A stretch of DNA of 64,000 bases from F23-B02 sp963613665 (lineage in GTDB: Bacteria; Bacillota; Clostridia; Oscillospirales; Oscillospiraceae). The stretch lies in the NCBI GenBank assembly GCA_963613665.1, contig CAVEAL010000009.1, positions 1 to 64,000 of the forward strand, written 5' to 3'. Below the pieces are notes generated by a model, which ran no database searches, was not told the DNA's origin, and saw only the letters and a list, made by a program, of their open reading frames with translations. A program made the position numbers and the translations under genes. Shown here in pieces: positions 8,311-17,373 of the stretch; position 1 is the first letter of the stretch; each line of letters opens with the position of its first letter.

Positions 8311-9330
8311 AATAAGCGAGAGGGCGTGCTGCATTGCGATGGCGACTCCGGTGATGCCGAGCCAGCAGCAGAAGCCGAGCAGCAGAGGCTTGCCGCCGGT
8401 TTTTATGAGCTTTACGGGATTTGTGTTCAGGCCGATGGCGGCCATGGCGAGGACGATCATGAACTTGCTCAGCTCCTTGAGCGGGCTGAACACGCCTGCA
8501 TCCACGCCGAGCGCCTGCGCGACGGTCGTGATGACCGAGGCAAGGATGAAGTAGAGTATGAACATCGGGAAAACGCTCTTGATGCTGACCTTCTTCCCTG
8601 ACTCGCCCGCCGACTTTTTCGAGCGTATGAGCGCGAGGACGAGGGTGATGGGGATGATGGCCAGAGTACGCGTGAGCTTTACGGTGACGGCCTTATCGAG
8701 CGTCTGCGTCCCGAGCCCCCACATGCTGTCCCACGTCGAGGCGGCGGCTGTGACGGAGGAGGTATCGTTCACGGCGGTACCTGCAAATATGCCGAAGGCC
8801 TCGCCGGAGGTGGTGGAAAAGCCGATGAGCGTGCCCATGAGCGGGAAGATGAGCGCCGCGATGACGTTGTAGAAGAAAATGACGGATATCGCCTGCGCGA
8901 CCTCCTCGTCGCTCGCATCAATGACCGGCGCCGTTGCGGCAATGGCCGAGCCGCCGCAGATAGACGAGCCCACACCGATGAGCGTGGATATCTTCGCGGG
9001 GATCTTCAGCGCCCTGCACATGATAAACGCGATCAGAAGCGAGGTCGTGATCGTGCTCAGGATGATCGGCAGCGACTGCACGCCCGTGCGCCCGATGACC
9101 GCAAGGTTCAGGCCGAAGCCGAGCAGAATGACCGCCCACTGGAGTATCTTCTTTGAGGTAAACCTTATGCCGGCCTCAAAGGGGGCGCGGTTTTTCAGGA
9201 AGATGCCGACGATCATGCCGAGCAGAATTGAGATTACCGGACCGCCCACAACGGCAAATTTGCGGCCGAGCAGCCAGGCAGGGACCGCAATAACAAGACA
9301 CAGCAGCAGTCCCTTGAGCTTTTCTTTCAT
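8308..9330 (-). CDS. YeiH-family putative anion exporter (UPF0324)
   Basis: The 340-residue polytopic membrane protein matches the YeiH/UPF0324 family. It has about ten hydrophobic segments, a GxSICGGSAI block in the first half, and the repeated GFGLN / GLNTNP motifs near the middle and end. Family members have been proposed to export sulfate or related anions; this is weakly supported in general. The start ATG follows a purine-rich AGAAAGAAGAA. It stands 17 bp from the small DUF1294 gene upstream, so co-transcription with the minus-strand run is possible. Confidence 0.8.
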   Translation of the reverse strand: MKEKLKGLLLCLVIAVPAWLLGRKFAVVGGPVISILLGMIVGIFLKNRAPFEAGIRFTSKKILQWAVILLGFGLNLAVIGRTGVQSLPIILSTITTSLLIAFIMCRALKIPAKISTLIGVGSSICGGSAIAATAPVIDASDEEVAQAISVIFFYNVIAALIFPLMGTLIGFSTTSGEAFGIFAGTAVNDTSSVTAAASTWDSMWGLGTQTLDKAVTVKLTRTLAIIPITLVLALIRSKKSAGESGKKVSIKSVFPMFILYFILASVITTVAQALGVDAGVFSPLKELSKFMIVLAMAAIGLNTNPVKLIKTGGKPLLLGFCCWLGITGVAIAMQHALSLI

Positions 9331-9346
9331 TGGATGATTCTTCTTT

Positions 9347-9616
9347 CTATGCGAATTTTATAATAAGGTACGCGGCAGCGGCGATCTGCGCGACGGCCAG
9401 CAGCGGAAAGCCTATGGCAAAGCTCTTGTGCAGCGTCTTATGCCGGAACGAATACATGCCGAGAGTACCGCCGAGCGCCCCGCCGAGAAAGGCCAGCAGA
9501 AACAGCGTCCTTTCGGGGATGCGGCGTTTCTGCAGCTTTGCAAGCAGCTTGTCCGTGCCCATAAGAATGCACAGCAGCACGTTGACCGCCGCGAGATAAT
9601 AGGCAAGATACTCCAT
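9347..9616 (-). CDS. DUF1294-family small membrane protein
   Basis: The product has 89 residues with three hydrophobic segments. The block MGTDKLLAKLQKRRIPE followed by LGGALGGTLGMYSFRHKT is typical of DUF1294, in which the cytoplasmic basic loop joins two membrane helices. The function is unknown. I set the start at the ATG (9616), whose bases overlap the TGA of the upstream DUF296 gene; a GTG one codon earlier is possible. Confidence 0.8.
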   Translation of the reverse strand: MEYLAYYLAAVNVLLCILMGTDKLLAKLQKRRIPERTLFLLAFLGGALGGTLGMYSFRHKTLHKSFAIGFPLLAVAQIAAAAYLIIKFA

Positions 9617-10035
9617 CACAGCTTGAACAGATTAAGACCTACGTCTGCGTCGGGGTATCTGTCGATCTCGCCGTCGATGACGGTGACGATCATCTCGCAG
9701 GTGGCGGAAACGAGCGCGCGGTTCAGATGGCCGCCGAATACCTCTCCCTTTTCGTTGCCTGCGGACATGTGTATATGCGTGTAGAATTTGCCGTCCATGG
9801 TGTTTATCGTGCCCGTGAGGGAAACTATCTCGAACGCGCCCTTGAACTCGTTCGAATAGTATTTTTTCTCTGCGGTGTTGAAAACGCCGACGGTGAAGTC
9901 GTTGGTCGCACCCAGCGCAGAAACGGAGGCGAGCTTTATGTTCTCTTTTTCCGCAAGCTCGCGTATCTTGTCGAGTATCTCCTCGCCGCGGTCGATGCGC
10001 ACGACGACGGTATTGCCGAATCTTTTGTACTTCAT
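9616..10035 (-). CDS. PPC-domain (DUF296) protein
   Basis: The 139-residue protein is a single PPC/DUF296 domain. Visible hallmarks are the N-terminal VRIDRGEEI stretch, the SALGATNDFTVG block and the HIHMSAGNEKGEVFGGHL segment, which carries the putative metal-binding histidines. In plants the domain trimerises in AT-hook proteins; the free-standing bacterial proteins have no settled role. AGGAAGA precedes the ATG. It lies 3 bp after the YgiQ stop and overlaps the DUF1294 gene. Confidence 0.85.
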   Translation of the reverse strand: MKYKRFGNTVVVRIDRGEEILDKIRELAEKENIKLASVSALGATNDFTVGVFNTAEKKYYSNEFKGAFEIVSLTGTINTMDGKFYTHIHMSAGNEKGEVFGGHLNRALVSATCEMIVTVIDGEIDRYPDADVGLNLFKL

Positions 10036-10038
10036 GGC

Positions 10039-11985
10039 TTATCTTCCTTTCTTTTTTGCACCCGGCTTCGCCGTCTTTTTGGACCTGGGCTTTGCCCAGC
10101 CCTTGGCGTAGCCGGCTTTTTTCGTTATCTGCGGCTTTTCCGGCTCCTTCGGCTTTGCCGGAGCCTTCGCCCTCGGCGGGCTGTCGGGACGCACGAGGCA
10201 CTCAGGCCCGTAGCCGATGAGGTCCTCTCTGCCGGCCTCCCTGAGCGCTTCTATGACGAGCCTGCGCTTGTCCGGGCGCTTCCACTGCAAAAGCGCGCGC
10301 TGCATGGCCTTCTCGTGAAAGGTCTTTGCAACGTACACCGATTTCATGGTCATTGGGTCTATGCCCGTATAGTACATGCAGGTCGAGACCGTGCCCGGCG
10401 TGGGGTAAAAGTCCTGCACCTGCTCGGGCTGGCGGCCCATTTTGTTGAGGTACTCGGCCAGTGCGACGGCGTCGGAAAGCGTGCTGCCCGGATGCGAGGA
10501 CATGAGATAGGGCACGACGTACTGCTCCTTTGAAAAGCGTGTGTTGAGCTTTTTGTACTTGTCCATGAACTTTTCGTACACGCCGATGTGCGGCTTGCCC
10601 ATATAGTCAAGGACGCTGTCGATGCAGTGCTCCGGCGCGACCTTGAGCTGACCGGAGATGTGGTATTTGACGAGCTCGGCGAAGAAATCGTCGTTTTTAT
10701 CCTCGAGCATGTAGTCGTAGCGGATGCCCGAGCGCACAAAGACCTTTTTTATGCCCGGTATCTGCCGCAGCTTTCGCAGCAAGGCGAGATAGTCCGAGTG
10801 GTCGGCGTCGAGATTCGGGCAGGGCGTCGGCGCAAGGCAGCGCCTGTCGGCGCACATGCCGCATTTGGCCTGCTTTTTGCATGAATGGTGGCGGAAGTTT
10901 GCCGAGGGGCCGCCGACGTCGTTGATATAGCCCTTGAAGTCGGGGAGCTTTGTGAGCGCCGTGACCTCGCGTATGACGCTTTCGTGACTGCGGCTCGTGA
11001 CCATTCTGCCCTGGTGGAAGGCCAGAGCGCAGAAGTTGCAGCCGCCGAAGCAGCCTCTGTTGTGTATGACCGAGAACTTTACCTCCTCGATGGCGGGAAC
11101 GCCGCCGAGAGGCTCGTACATCGGGTGGTACTGCTTTGTGTACGGCAGCTCGGCGACACGGTCGAGCTCCTTCGTTTCAAGCGGCATCGCGGGGGGATTT
11201 ATTATGAGGTACCGCCCGTCGTGCTCCTGAATGAGCGCCTTTCCGCGCACGGGGTCGTGCTCGGCGTATTCAAGGCGCGTCGCGTCCGCGTAAAAGCGCT
11301 TGCTGTCGCAGACGTCGGCAAAGGAGGGCAGCGTTACGCCGTCAAAGGCGCAGTCGGCCGGATCGTGCGTCAGGAAGCCCGTGCCGCGTATATCGTGCAT
11401 CTGCGAAACGGGGATCTTCTTTTTAAGCCTGCGCGCTATCTCGAGCGTGGCCGTTTCGCCCATGCCGTAGATGAGCATATCCGCACCCGAATCGACGAGG
11501 ATCGAGCGGCGCACCTTGTCGTCCCAGTAGTCATAGTGCGCAAAGCGGCGCAGCGAGGCCTCAAGGCCGCCGATGATGATCGGGACCTCCGATCCGAAGG
11601 CCTCGCGGGCGCGGTTTGAATAAACTATCGTCGCCCTGTCCGGGCGCAGTCCGGCCTTTTTGCCGGGCGAGTAAAAATCCTCGCTGCGGCGTTTTTTGGC
11701 CGCCGTATAGTGCGCGACCATGGAGTCAAGGTTCCCCGCGCCTATCATAACGCCGAGGCGCGGCCTGCCGAAGGCGGCGAAGGCCTCCGCCGAATGCCAG
11801 TCCGGCTGGGCGCACACCGCGACACGGAAGCCGTCGGCCTCCAGAACGCGGCCTATGACCGAGGTCCCGAAGCTCGGGTGGTCTACATAGGCGTCGCCGG
11901 TGACGAGCAGAAAGTCGTACCACCACCAGCCGCGCTCGTGCATCTCGTCCTGCGAGACGGGCAAAAATTCAAGATCGTCTGTCAT
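10039..11985 (-). CDS. YgiQ-family radical SAM protein
   Basis: The 648-residue protein has an N-terminal YgiQ domain (to about residue 280), then a radical SAM core with the cluster motif CFGGCNFC, and a C-terminal part with extra cysteines (CGMCADRRC) that may bind another cluster. It ends in a Lys/Pro/Ala-rich basic tail of about 50 residues that is longer than usual and may bind nucleic acid. The reaction of YgiQ proteins is unknown. I chose ATG 11985 because GGGGAG lies 8 bp upstream and because it overlaps the metallophosphoesterase stop as ATGA; a TTG five codons earlier is less likely. Confidence 0.88.
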   Translation of the reverse strand: MTDDLEFLPVSQDEMHERGWWWYDFLLVTGDAYVDHPSFGTSVIGRVLEADGFRVAVCAQPDWHSAEAFAAFGRPRLGVMIGAGNLDSMVAHYTAAKKRRSEDFYSPGKKAGLRPDRATIVYSNRAREAFGSEVPIIIGGLEASLRRFAHYDYWDDKVRRSILVDSGADMLIYGMGETATLEIARRLKKKIPVSQMHDIRGTGFLTHDPADCAFDGVTLPSFADVCDSKRFYADATRLEYAEHDPVRGKALIQEHDGRYLIINPPAMPLETKELDRVAELPYTKQYHPMYEPLGGVPAIEEVKFSVIHNRGCFGGCNFCALAFHQGRMVTSRSHESVIREVTALTKLPDFKGYINDVGGPSANFRHHSCKKQAKCGMCADRRCLAPTPCPNLDADHSDYLALLRKLRQIPGIKKVFVRSGIRYDYMLEDKNDDFFAELVKYHISGQLKVAPEHCIDSVLDYMGKPHIGVYEKFMDKYKKLNTRFSKEQYVVPYLMSSHPGSTLSDAVALAEYLNKMGRQPEQVQDFYPTPGTVSTCMYYTGIDPMTMKSVYVAKTFHEKAMQRALLQWKRPDKRRLVIEALREAGREDLIGYGPECLVRPDSPPRAKAPAKPKEPEKPQITKKAGYAKGWAKPRSKKTAKPGAKKKGR

Positions 11986-13082
11986 ATAAGCTCTCCCCAA
12001 TACCAGCCCGACGTGCCTTTGTGCTTTACAAGGCTGCCGCGCGAGGTCTCCTCCACGACGCTGACCTCGTCGCCGGCCTCAAGCTCCAGCACAAGGTCGG
12101 TGGAATCGTTGCATTTGCAGAACTCCGCATCGGAGTAAAGGTACTTTGTGAGTATCTCCATCTCGTAGCCCGTGCGGACATGGCGCACGAGCGAAAACTC
12201 CTCTCCGCGGCGCAGCACCTGCACGTCGTTGTCGCCCCAGCGGATGTAATAGCTCTTTTTGCCGCCGCGCTGAGCCGTTTTGACCCTGCGCACAGGGAAG
12301 GGATCGTAGGCCTCGAAGGAAAAATCCTCGCTGCCGTCAAAGGGGATGATCAGGGCGTTCAATTGCCCGTCGTCCTTTAATGAGCAGCCGCCGTCGATGG
12401 AGATGACGCGGTGCTGCCGGTCGATTATCGGATTTGCGCAGACACGGTCGGGCAGGTACAGCATCACCGGCCAATGTCCGACGATGACCCACTTTTCGAA
12501 AGTGTAGCCTCTATCCATAAATGCGTCAAATTTCATGCAGTCGCCGCCGCGCTGCGTCTCTATGGGCCGGTCCGGAAGTATCCCGCCGTGCACAAAGATG
12601 CAGTGCGGCGTTTCGATAACGTGCGGAAGACCGCTCAGGAAGCTCCACTCGGCCTCATAGCGCCTTGAAAGCTCGGGAATGAGGCTCGGAAAATCGAGCC
12701 CGGGGTTCACCTCGATGCCCATTTCTGTGAGCATGTCCCACACGAGGCCGCCGCGCTTTTCAAGCAGATAGTGCAGCATGCGCGTATCCCAATAGCGCCG
12801 CTCGGCGGAGATAATGTCGCTCCACGTATCGCAGTTGCCGCAGACGGCGCGGCAGTTGCCGCGGGCGGCAAGCTCCATTATAAAGTGCAGCGTCTCAAGG
12901 CTCCGTTCGCCCTTTTCGAGAAAATCGCCGTCAACGATGAGCTCGTCATTATCCGAGAAAGCGATTTTTTCGAGAAGCCCCCGGAAATAGGGCATATTCG
13001 CATGTATATCCGATACCGCGATGATGCGCCGGCCGCGCGTATCGAGCCTTTCCACGCGGGCGTTAACGTTCCACATTGACAT
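11982..13082 (-). CDS. Metallophosphoesterase with C-terminal SH3-like domain
   Basis: The 366-residue protein opens with a calcineurin-type phosphoesterase core: SDIHAN (Asp25, His27), DGDFLEKG, and then GNCD where most relatives have GNHD. FVHGG and GHWP supply later metal ligands. The last 60 residues resemble an SH3-like barrel (EAGDEVSVVEE to SGWYWGELI). The His-to-Cys change in the GNHD motif may alter catalysis. The start at 13082 leaves a 1-bp gap to the upstream gene; an ATG two codons later (13076) is possible. The substrate is not known; a nucleotide or phosphoprotein substrate would fit the fold. Confidence 0.8.
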   Translation of the reverse strand: MSMWNVNARVERLDTRGRRIIAVSDIHANMPYFRGLLEKIAFSDNDELIVDGDFLEKGERSLETLHFIMELAARGNCRAVCGNCDTWSDIISAERRYWDTRMLHYLLEKRGGLVWDMLTEMGIEVNPGLDFPSLIPELSRRYEAEWSFLSGLPHVIETPHCIFVHGGILPDRPIETQRGGDCMKFDAFMDRGYTFEKWVIVGHWPVMLYLPDRVCANPIIDRQHRVISIDGGCSLKDDGQLNALIIPFDGSEDFSFEAYDPFPVRRVKTAQRGGKKSYYIRWGDNDVQVLRRGEEFSLVRHVRTGYEMEILTKYLYSDAEFCKCNDSTDLVLELEAGDEVSVVEETSRGSLVKHKGTSGWYWGELI

Positions 13083-13083
13083 T

Positions 13084-14232
13084 TTACTCAAATCTCTTTT
13101 CCATGAGATACAGCGGCGCGCCCGCTCCCGGCTCGCTGCCGAGGACGGCAAAGCCGAGATCCTCGTAAAATTTTACGGCCGCCGTATTTTCCGACGAAAC
13201 GTGCAGCCGCACCTTTTCCCTGCCGAGCATTTCGTAATTCGTGATCGCGCGGCCTACAAGCTGCGTGCCGAGGCCCATCCCGCGCAGATGCCCGTATATG
13301 TACACAAGGCTCACCCAGCCGACAAGTGCGCCCTTCGAGCGCTCGGGGTCCGTTTCGACAATGCCCGCAAGCTCGCCGTCGGAGCGGAAGGCCTTGAGTA
13401 TGGCCCGTCCGTCGGCGGCAAAGTGCCGCTTTGCCGAGGCAAGGTAGGTCTCGGGATAAAAGCCCTTGAGGCTGCCGTGCGCGGCCTTCCACGAGGCGGC
13501 GTAAAGCTCCGTGTAGAGCTCCGGCTCACGGTTCGGGTCGAGCGGCTCGTAGTAGAGATTGTTCGGATCCGCGCCGCGCGTCTCCTTCTTCCACCAGCTC
13601 TGCCGCGCGAAGGTCGAAAGCTCCGGCGGCAGATGGGAGTTATCGTTGTAGTACTCGACGCTGAACACGCCGTTTTCGTATATGAGCTTGCTGACGGCCG
13701 TATTGTCTCCGTGCGGAAGGCTTGGGATATCGCGGCTTTTCACGTTCAGGATATGCGACAGCAGCGAGCGTATCGCCATGCCGTGGGACACCACCGCGAC
13801 GGTCTTGCCCGCGTTTTCCTCCGCAATGTCTCTGACGGCGGAAACTATGCGCTCGGTGCATTCGGCAAAGGTCTCGGCCTGCGGCGCACGCCACTCGTCG
13901 GGATCGTTGTTGAAATTGTCCATCTGAACGGGGTCAAACCTGTACATATCGCCGAAGCTCATACCCTCGCACACGCCGAGGTTTATCTCTCTCAGGCGCG
14001 GCGTGAGCTGCATGGGCAGCGCATGGTACTTCGTTATCGCACCCGCCGTCGTCACCGTGCGGCGCAGGTCGCTCGAATACAGCGCATCGAGCGGAACGTC
14101 TCTGAACCGCTCTGCGAGACAGGCTATCTGCCTGTGTCCGCGCGGCGTTATAAAGCTGTTGTGCTGCCCCTGCACGATGCGGTAGAGGTTTCCCTCCGCC
14201 TCGGCGTGGCGTATCATGTAGATCGTCGTCAT
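13084..14232 (-). CDS. Histidine phosphatase - GNAT acetyltransferase fusion
   Basis: The 382-residue protein joins two enzymes. Residues 1 to about 200 are a phosphoglycerate-mutase-like histidine phosphatase with RHAEAEGN (His9) and the second histidine in VVSHGMA. Residues from about 230 to the end are a GNAT N-acetyltransferase with the acetyl-CoA loop HLRGMGLGTQL and the C-terminal NTAAVKFYEDLGF. The two activities together suggest a metabolite repair or modification step, but no substrate can be named. ATG 14232 opens the phosphatase motif directly; AAGG lies upstream. It is the first gene of the minus-strand run down to DUF1294. Confidence 0.85.
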   Translation of the reverse strand: MTTIYMIRHAEAEGNLYRIVQGQHNSFITPRGHRQIACLAERFRDVPLDALYSSDLRRTVTTAGAITKYHALPMQLTPRLREINLGVCEGMSFGDMYRFDPVQMDNFNNDPDEWRAPQAETFAECTERIVSAVRDIAEENAGKTVAVVSHGMAIRSLLSHILNVKSRDIPSLPHGDNTAVSKLIYENGVFSVEYYNDNSHLPPELSTFARQSWWKKETRGADPNNLYYEPLDPNREPELYTELYAASWKAAHGSLKGFYPETYLASAKRHFAADGRAILKAFRSDGELAGIVETDPERSKGALVGWVSLVYIYGHLRGMGLGTQLVGRAITNYEMLGREKVRLHVSSENTAAVKFYEDLGFAVLGSEPGAGAPLYLMEKRFE

Positions 14233-14307
14233 TTGCCTTGACCTCAATTACTTAATAATATATAATAATATATTATTATTTCCTCAATAAATCAAGTGGG
14301 GGCTGAC

Positions 14308-16512
14308 GTGAGAGTTTTACATCTTATCTCCGGCGGAGACTCTGGCGGCGCGAAAACGCATGTTCTTTCTCTGCTGCACGATCTTAACAAGCACATAGAC
14401 GCCGATCTCGTCTGCTATATGGAGGCAGAATTTTCCGAGGAGGCGCGCAGTCTGGGCATTTCGACGCAGGTCTTCCCCGGCAGCTTCAGCGTCGGGCTGA
14501 AAAAAACGCGCGAGCTCATAGAAAAAGGAAACTATGACATCGTCCACTGCCACGGCAGCCGCGCGAACCTGACCGGCGCGATGCTCAAGGGGCACTTTGA
14601 CATTCCCTTTATCAGCACCGTTCACAGCGACTACAAGCTCGATTATCTCGGCCGTCCGCTGGCCGCCGCGACCTACGGGCAGCTCAACAAAATGGCGCTG
14701 CGCAAAATGGACTACCGTGTCTGCGTTTCCGACAGCATGCGCCAGACGCTCATCGACCGCGGCTTTGACGCAAACAGGCTTCTGACCATATATAACGGCG
14801 TCGATTTTTCCCGCCCCGCACCCTCGGTCTCGCGGCGCGAGTGGTTTTCCGAGATAGGCTGCACCTTCCCCGACGACGCGATCGTCCTCGGCATTGCGGC
14901 GAGGTTTGACGCGGTAAAGGACGTCGCCACCACCGTGCGCGGCTTTGCCGGCGCCGCGAAGGAAAACGATCGCCTGCGCCTTCTCATCGCCGGTGACGGC
15001 AGGGAGCGCGGAATGCTCGAAGAGCTGTGCACGGAGCTCGGCGTGCGCGACAAGGTGTTTTTCGCCGGCTGGATAAACGGCATGGACGGCTACTACGCAA
15101 GCGTGGACATAAACGCGATAAGCTCCCTGTCCGAGACCTTCCCCTACGCCGTAACGGAGGCCGCGCGCGCCTGTATACCGACGGTCGCCTCCCGCGTCGG
15201 CGGTCTGCCGAGGATCATAATAAACGGCGAGACGGGTATGCTGTTTACGCCGCAGGATCACGAAATGATGACGCGCTGCATCCTCGCCCTTGCAGACGAT
15301 GAGGAGCTGCGCAGAAAGCTCGGGCAGGCGGTCTACGACAAGGCAAAGCGCGAATTTTCCACCGAAAGCACCTGCCGAAGGCAGCTGAAGATATACAAAA
15401 CGGTCCTTGAAAGATATAAGCAGCCGCGCTGCGGAGCGGTCATATGCGGAGCTTACGGTCACGGCAACGCCGGAGACGAGGCGCTGCTGACGGCGATCAC
15501 CGCCCGGCTGCGGGAGATAGACCCCGACATGCGCATAGTCGTCGTGTCGAAAAACGCGCGGCACACCGAACGCACGCACGGGCTGAGCGCGATAAGGCGC
15601 GGCCAGTTCATAAAGATGCGGCGCGAGCTGAAACGCTCGAAGCTGTTCATAAGCGGCGGCGGCAGCCTTATTCAGGACGTCACGAGCCGCCGGAGCCTGT
15701 GGTTTTACCTGCACACGATAGCGCTTGCGAAAAAATGCGGCTGCAAGGTGCAGATGTACGGCTGCGGCATGGGGCCGCTCAATTACGGCTACGACCGGCG
15801 CCGCGCCGCAAAGACGATAAACCGCTGCGCAGATGCCATAACCCTGCGCGATCCGCTGAGCCTTGAGTTCACCCGGGAGATCGGCGTGACGGTGCAGGAG
15901 GTGCTCGTAACGGGCGACCCTGTGCTGAACCTGCGCGGCAGGAGCGACGCGGACGCAAAGCTTTTCATGCGCAGCCACGGCATCGACCCCAACGGCAGCT
16001 ATGTCTGTCTCGGCTTGCGAAACTGGCACGGCTTTGACGAAAAAAGCGGTGAGATACGCGCCGCGCTGCAATACTGCCGCGACAGATACGGGCTCACGCC
16101 GCTGTTCATGCCGATGAATTACGGCCGCGACATCACGCTTACCGAGCCCATAACCCGCGGGCTGGACATACCGTATTTCGTCATGCCTAAGACCGAGGAC
16201 GCGGAGCTTGAGATCGCACTCGTGCGGCAGATGAAGCTCTGCCTTGCGATGCGCCTGCACAGCCTCATGTACGCGGCCTGCGGCGGTGTGCCGTCGGTCG
16301 GACTCAGCTACGATCCGAAGGTCACCGGCTGCACAAGGTATCTCGGCATTTCCTGCATCGACTTTGGCGACGTCACGGCGCAGAAGCTCTGCGCTGCGAT
16401 CGACGAGGCTCTGTCGGAAACCGGCGCGGATGAGCTCGGGCGGCGATTTGAATACGTCAAAAACGCGGAGAAAATGAATATCGGGACCGCGAAGCGGCTT
16501 CTCGGCGAATAA
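14308..16512 (+). CDS. Glycosyltransferase (GT4) - polysaccharide pyruvyl transferase (CsaB-like) fusion
   Basis: The 734-residue protein starts with a GT-B glycosyltransferase of family 4: SGGDSGGAKTH near residue 8, a PHSDY-like acceptor region, and the nucleotide-sugar motif SLSETFPYAVTEA near 277. From about residue 378 a CsaB-type pyruvyl transferase domain follows (GAYGHGNAGDEA, ISGGGSLIQD, GCGMGPLNYG, MRLHSLMYA). CsaB-like enzymes add pyruvate ketals to cell-wall glycans that hold S-layer proteins. The fusion suggests sugar transfer and pyruvylation of one glycan. The GTG at 14308 follows GTGGGGG; an in-frame GTG at 14296 is a second option. The divergent gene starts 76 bp away across an AT-rich spacer. 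Confidence 0.87.
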   Translation: MRVLHLISGGDSGGAKTHVLSLLHDLNKHIDADLVCYMEAEFSEEARSLGISTQVFPGSFSVGLKKTRELIEKGNYDIVHCHGSRANLTGAMLKGHFDIPFISTVHSDYKLDYLGRPLAAATYGQLNKMALRKMDYRVCVSDSMRQTLIDRGFDANRLLTIYNGVDFSRPAPSVSRREWFSEIGCTFPDDAIVLGIAARFDAVKDVATTVRGFAGAAKENDRLRLLIAGDGRERGMLEELCTELGVRDKVFFAGWINGMDGYYASVDINAISSLSETFPYAVTEAARACIPTVASRVGGLPRIIINGETGMLFTPQDHEMMTRCILALADDEELRRKLGQAVYDKAKREFSTESTCRRQLKIYKTVLERYKQPRCGAVICGAYGHGNAGDEALLTAITARLREIDPDMRIVVVSKNARHTERTHGLSAIRRGQFIKMRRELKRSKLFISGGGSLIQDVTSRRSLWFYLHTIALAKKCGCKVQMYGCGMGPLNYGYDRRRAAKTINRCADAITLRDPLSLEFTREIGVTVQEVLVTGDPVLNLRGRSDADAKLFMRSHGIDPNGSYVCLGLRNWHGFDEKSGEIRAALQYCRDRYGLTPLFMPMNYGRDITLTEPITRGLDIPYFVMPKTEDAELEIALVRQMKLCLAMRLHSLMYAACGGVPSVGLSYDPKVTGCTRYLGISCIDFGDVTAQKLCAAIDEALSETGADELGRRFEYVKNAEKMNIGTAKRLLGE

Positions 16513-16524
16513 GGGGGAGAATAT

Positions 16525-17142
16525 ATGATAAGGGCGGCGGCACTCGTTTCCGGCGACGGAACACTGCTACAGACGGTTCTTGATTCGATGTACTTCGGTG
16601 AGATACCGAATTTTGAGCTCAGCGCGGTCATATGCACGGAGTCGGACGCTTATGCGCTGCGCCGTGCGCGCAACTCCGGGGTGGAGGCCTTCGTGGTCGA
16701 GCCCTCGCTGTTCCCCACAAAGCTGAGCTACAGCATGGCGGTATCGAACAAGCTGCGTGATATGGACATCGACCTTGTCATCCTCGCGGGCTATAACATG
16801 CCGCTGGGCGTCATATCCACGCAGTTCCGCAAGCGCATAATCGGCGTGTACCCCTCGCTGATACCGGCCTTCGTCAACTGCGACGAAGCTCCCGAACGCG
16901 CCGCGCTCGAGCGCGGCTGCCGCGTCACCGGCGCGACGGCTTTTTTCGCGGATATCGACGGCAACATCGGCGCGATAATAGCCCAGCAGGCCGTGGATAT
17001 ACTACCCAACGACACGCCCGAAAGCCTCGCGCGGCGCATCCTTGAGGACGCGGAATGGAAGCTGCTGCCCAGGGCCATAATACTCTATTGCCAGAACCGG
17101 CTTGAGATACACGGCGACAGAGTCATAATAAAAGGCGAATAA
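16525..17142 (+). CDS. PurN-like formyltransferase-fold protein lacking key catalytic residues
   Basis: The 205-residue protein has the fold and length of glycinamide ribonucleotide formyltransferase. The block that reads N-x-H-P-S-L in PurN reads GVYPSLIPAF here (Gly107, Tyr109), so the catalytic Asn and His are replaced; the Asp of the DGG-like motif is kept (Asp145 in IDGN). The phosphate-loop GDGTLLQ is near residue 10. It may therefore bind a formyl donor or a nucleotide without PurN chemistry, or act on another amine. It follows the GT4-CsaB gene by 12 bp with GGGGGAG as ribosome site. No other purine gene is nearby. Confidence 0.75.
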   Translation: MIRAAALVSGDGTLLQTVLDSMYFGEIPNFELSAVICTESDAYALRRARNSGVEAFVVEPSLFPTKLSYSMAVSNKLRDMDIDLVILAGYNMPLGVISTQFRKRIIGVYPSLIPAFVNCDEAPERAALERGCRVTGATAFFADIDGNIGAIIAQQAVDILPNDTPESLARRILEDAEWKLLPRAIILYCQNRLEIHGDRVIIKGE

Positions 17143-17169
17143 ACAAATGCAATCACAGGAGGATCTGTC

Positions 17170-17373
17170 ATGGAAATAACGTTGAAAATTGAAGGCATGC
17201 AGTGCGGTCACTGCTCATCGCGCGTCAGGGCCGCGCTCGAAAAGGTCGCGGGCGTAGCCTCCGCCGAGGTCAGCCACGAGACCGGCACCGCCGTCATAAA
17301 GGGCGAAAACCTCGACTCCGCCGCCCTCAGGACCGCAGTCGAGGATCAGGGCTTTTCTGTAACGGATTTTTAG
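17170..17373 (+). CDS. HMA-domain metal chaperone (CopZ-like)
   Basis: The 67-residue protein is a single heavy-metal-associated domain. The metal-binding loop reads GMQCGHCSSRV with cysteines at residues 12 and 15, and the domain has the expected babbabb length. Such proteins carry Cu(I) to a P-type ATPase or repressor in the cytoplasm; no ATPase gene is adjacent. AGGAGGATCT lies upstream of the ATG. The TAG stop is formed by the start of the repeat (TTTTTAGAGG), and only Phe67 precedes it. Confidence 0.88.
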   Translation: MEITLKIEGMQCGHCSSRVRAALEKVAGVASAEVSHETGTAVIKGENLDSAALRTAVEDQGFSVTDF

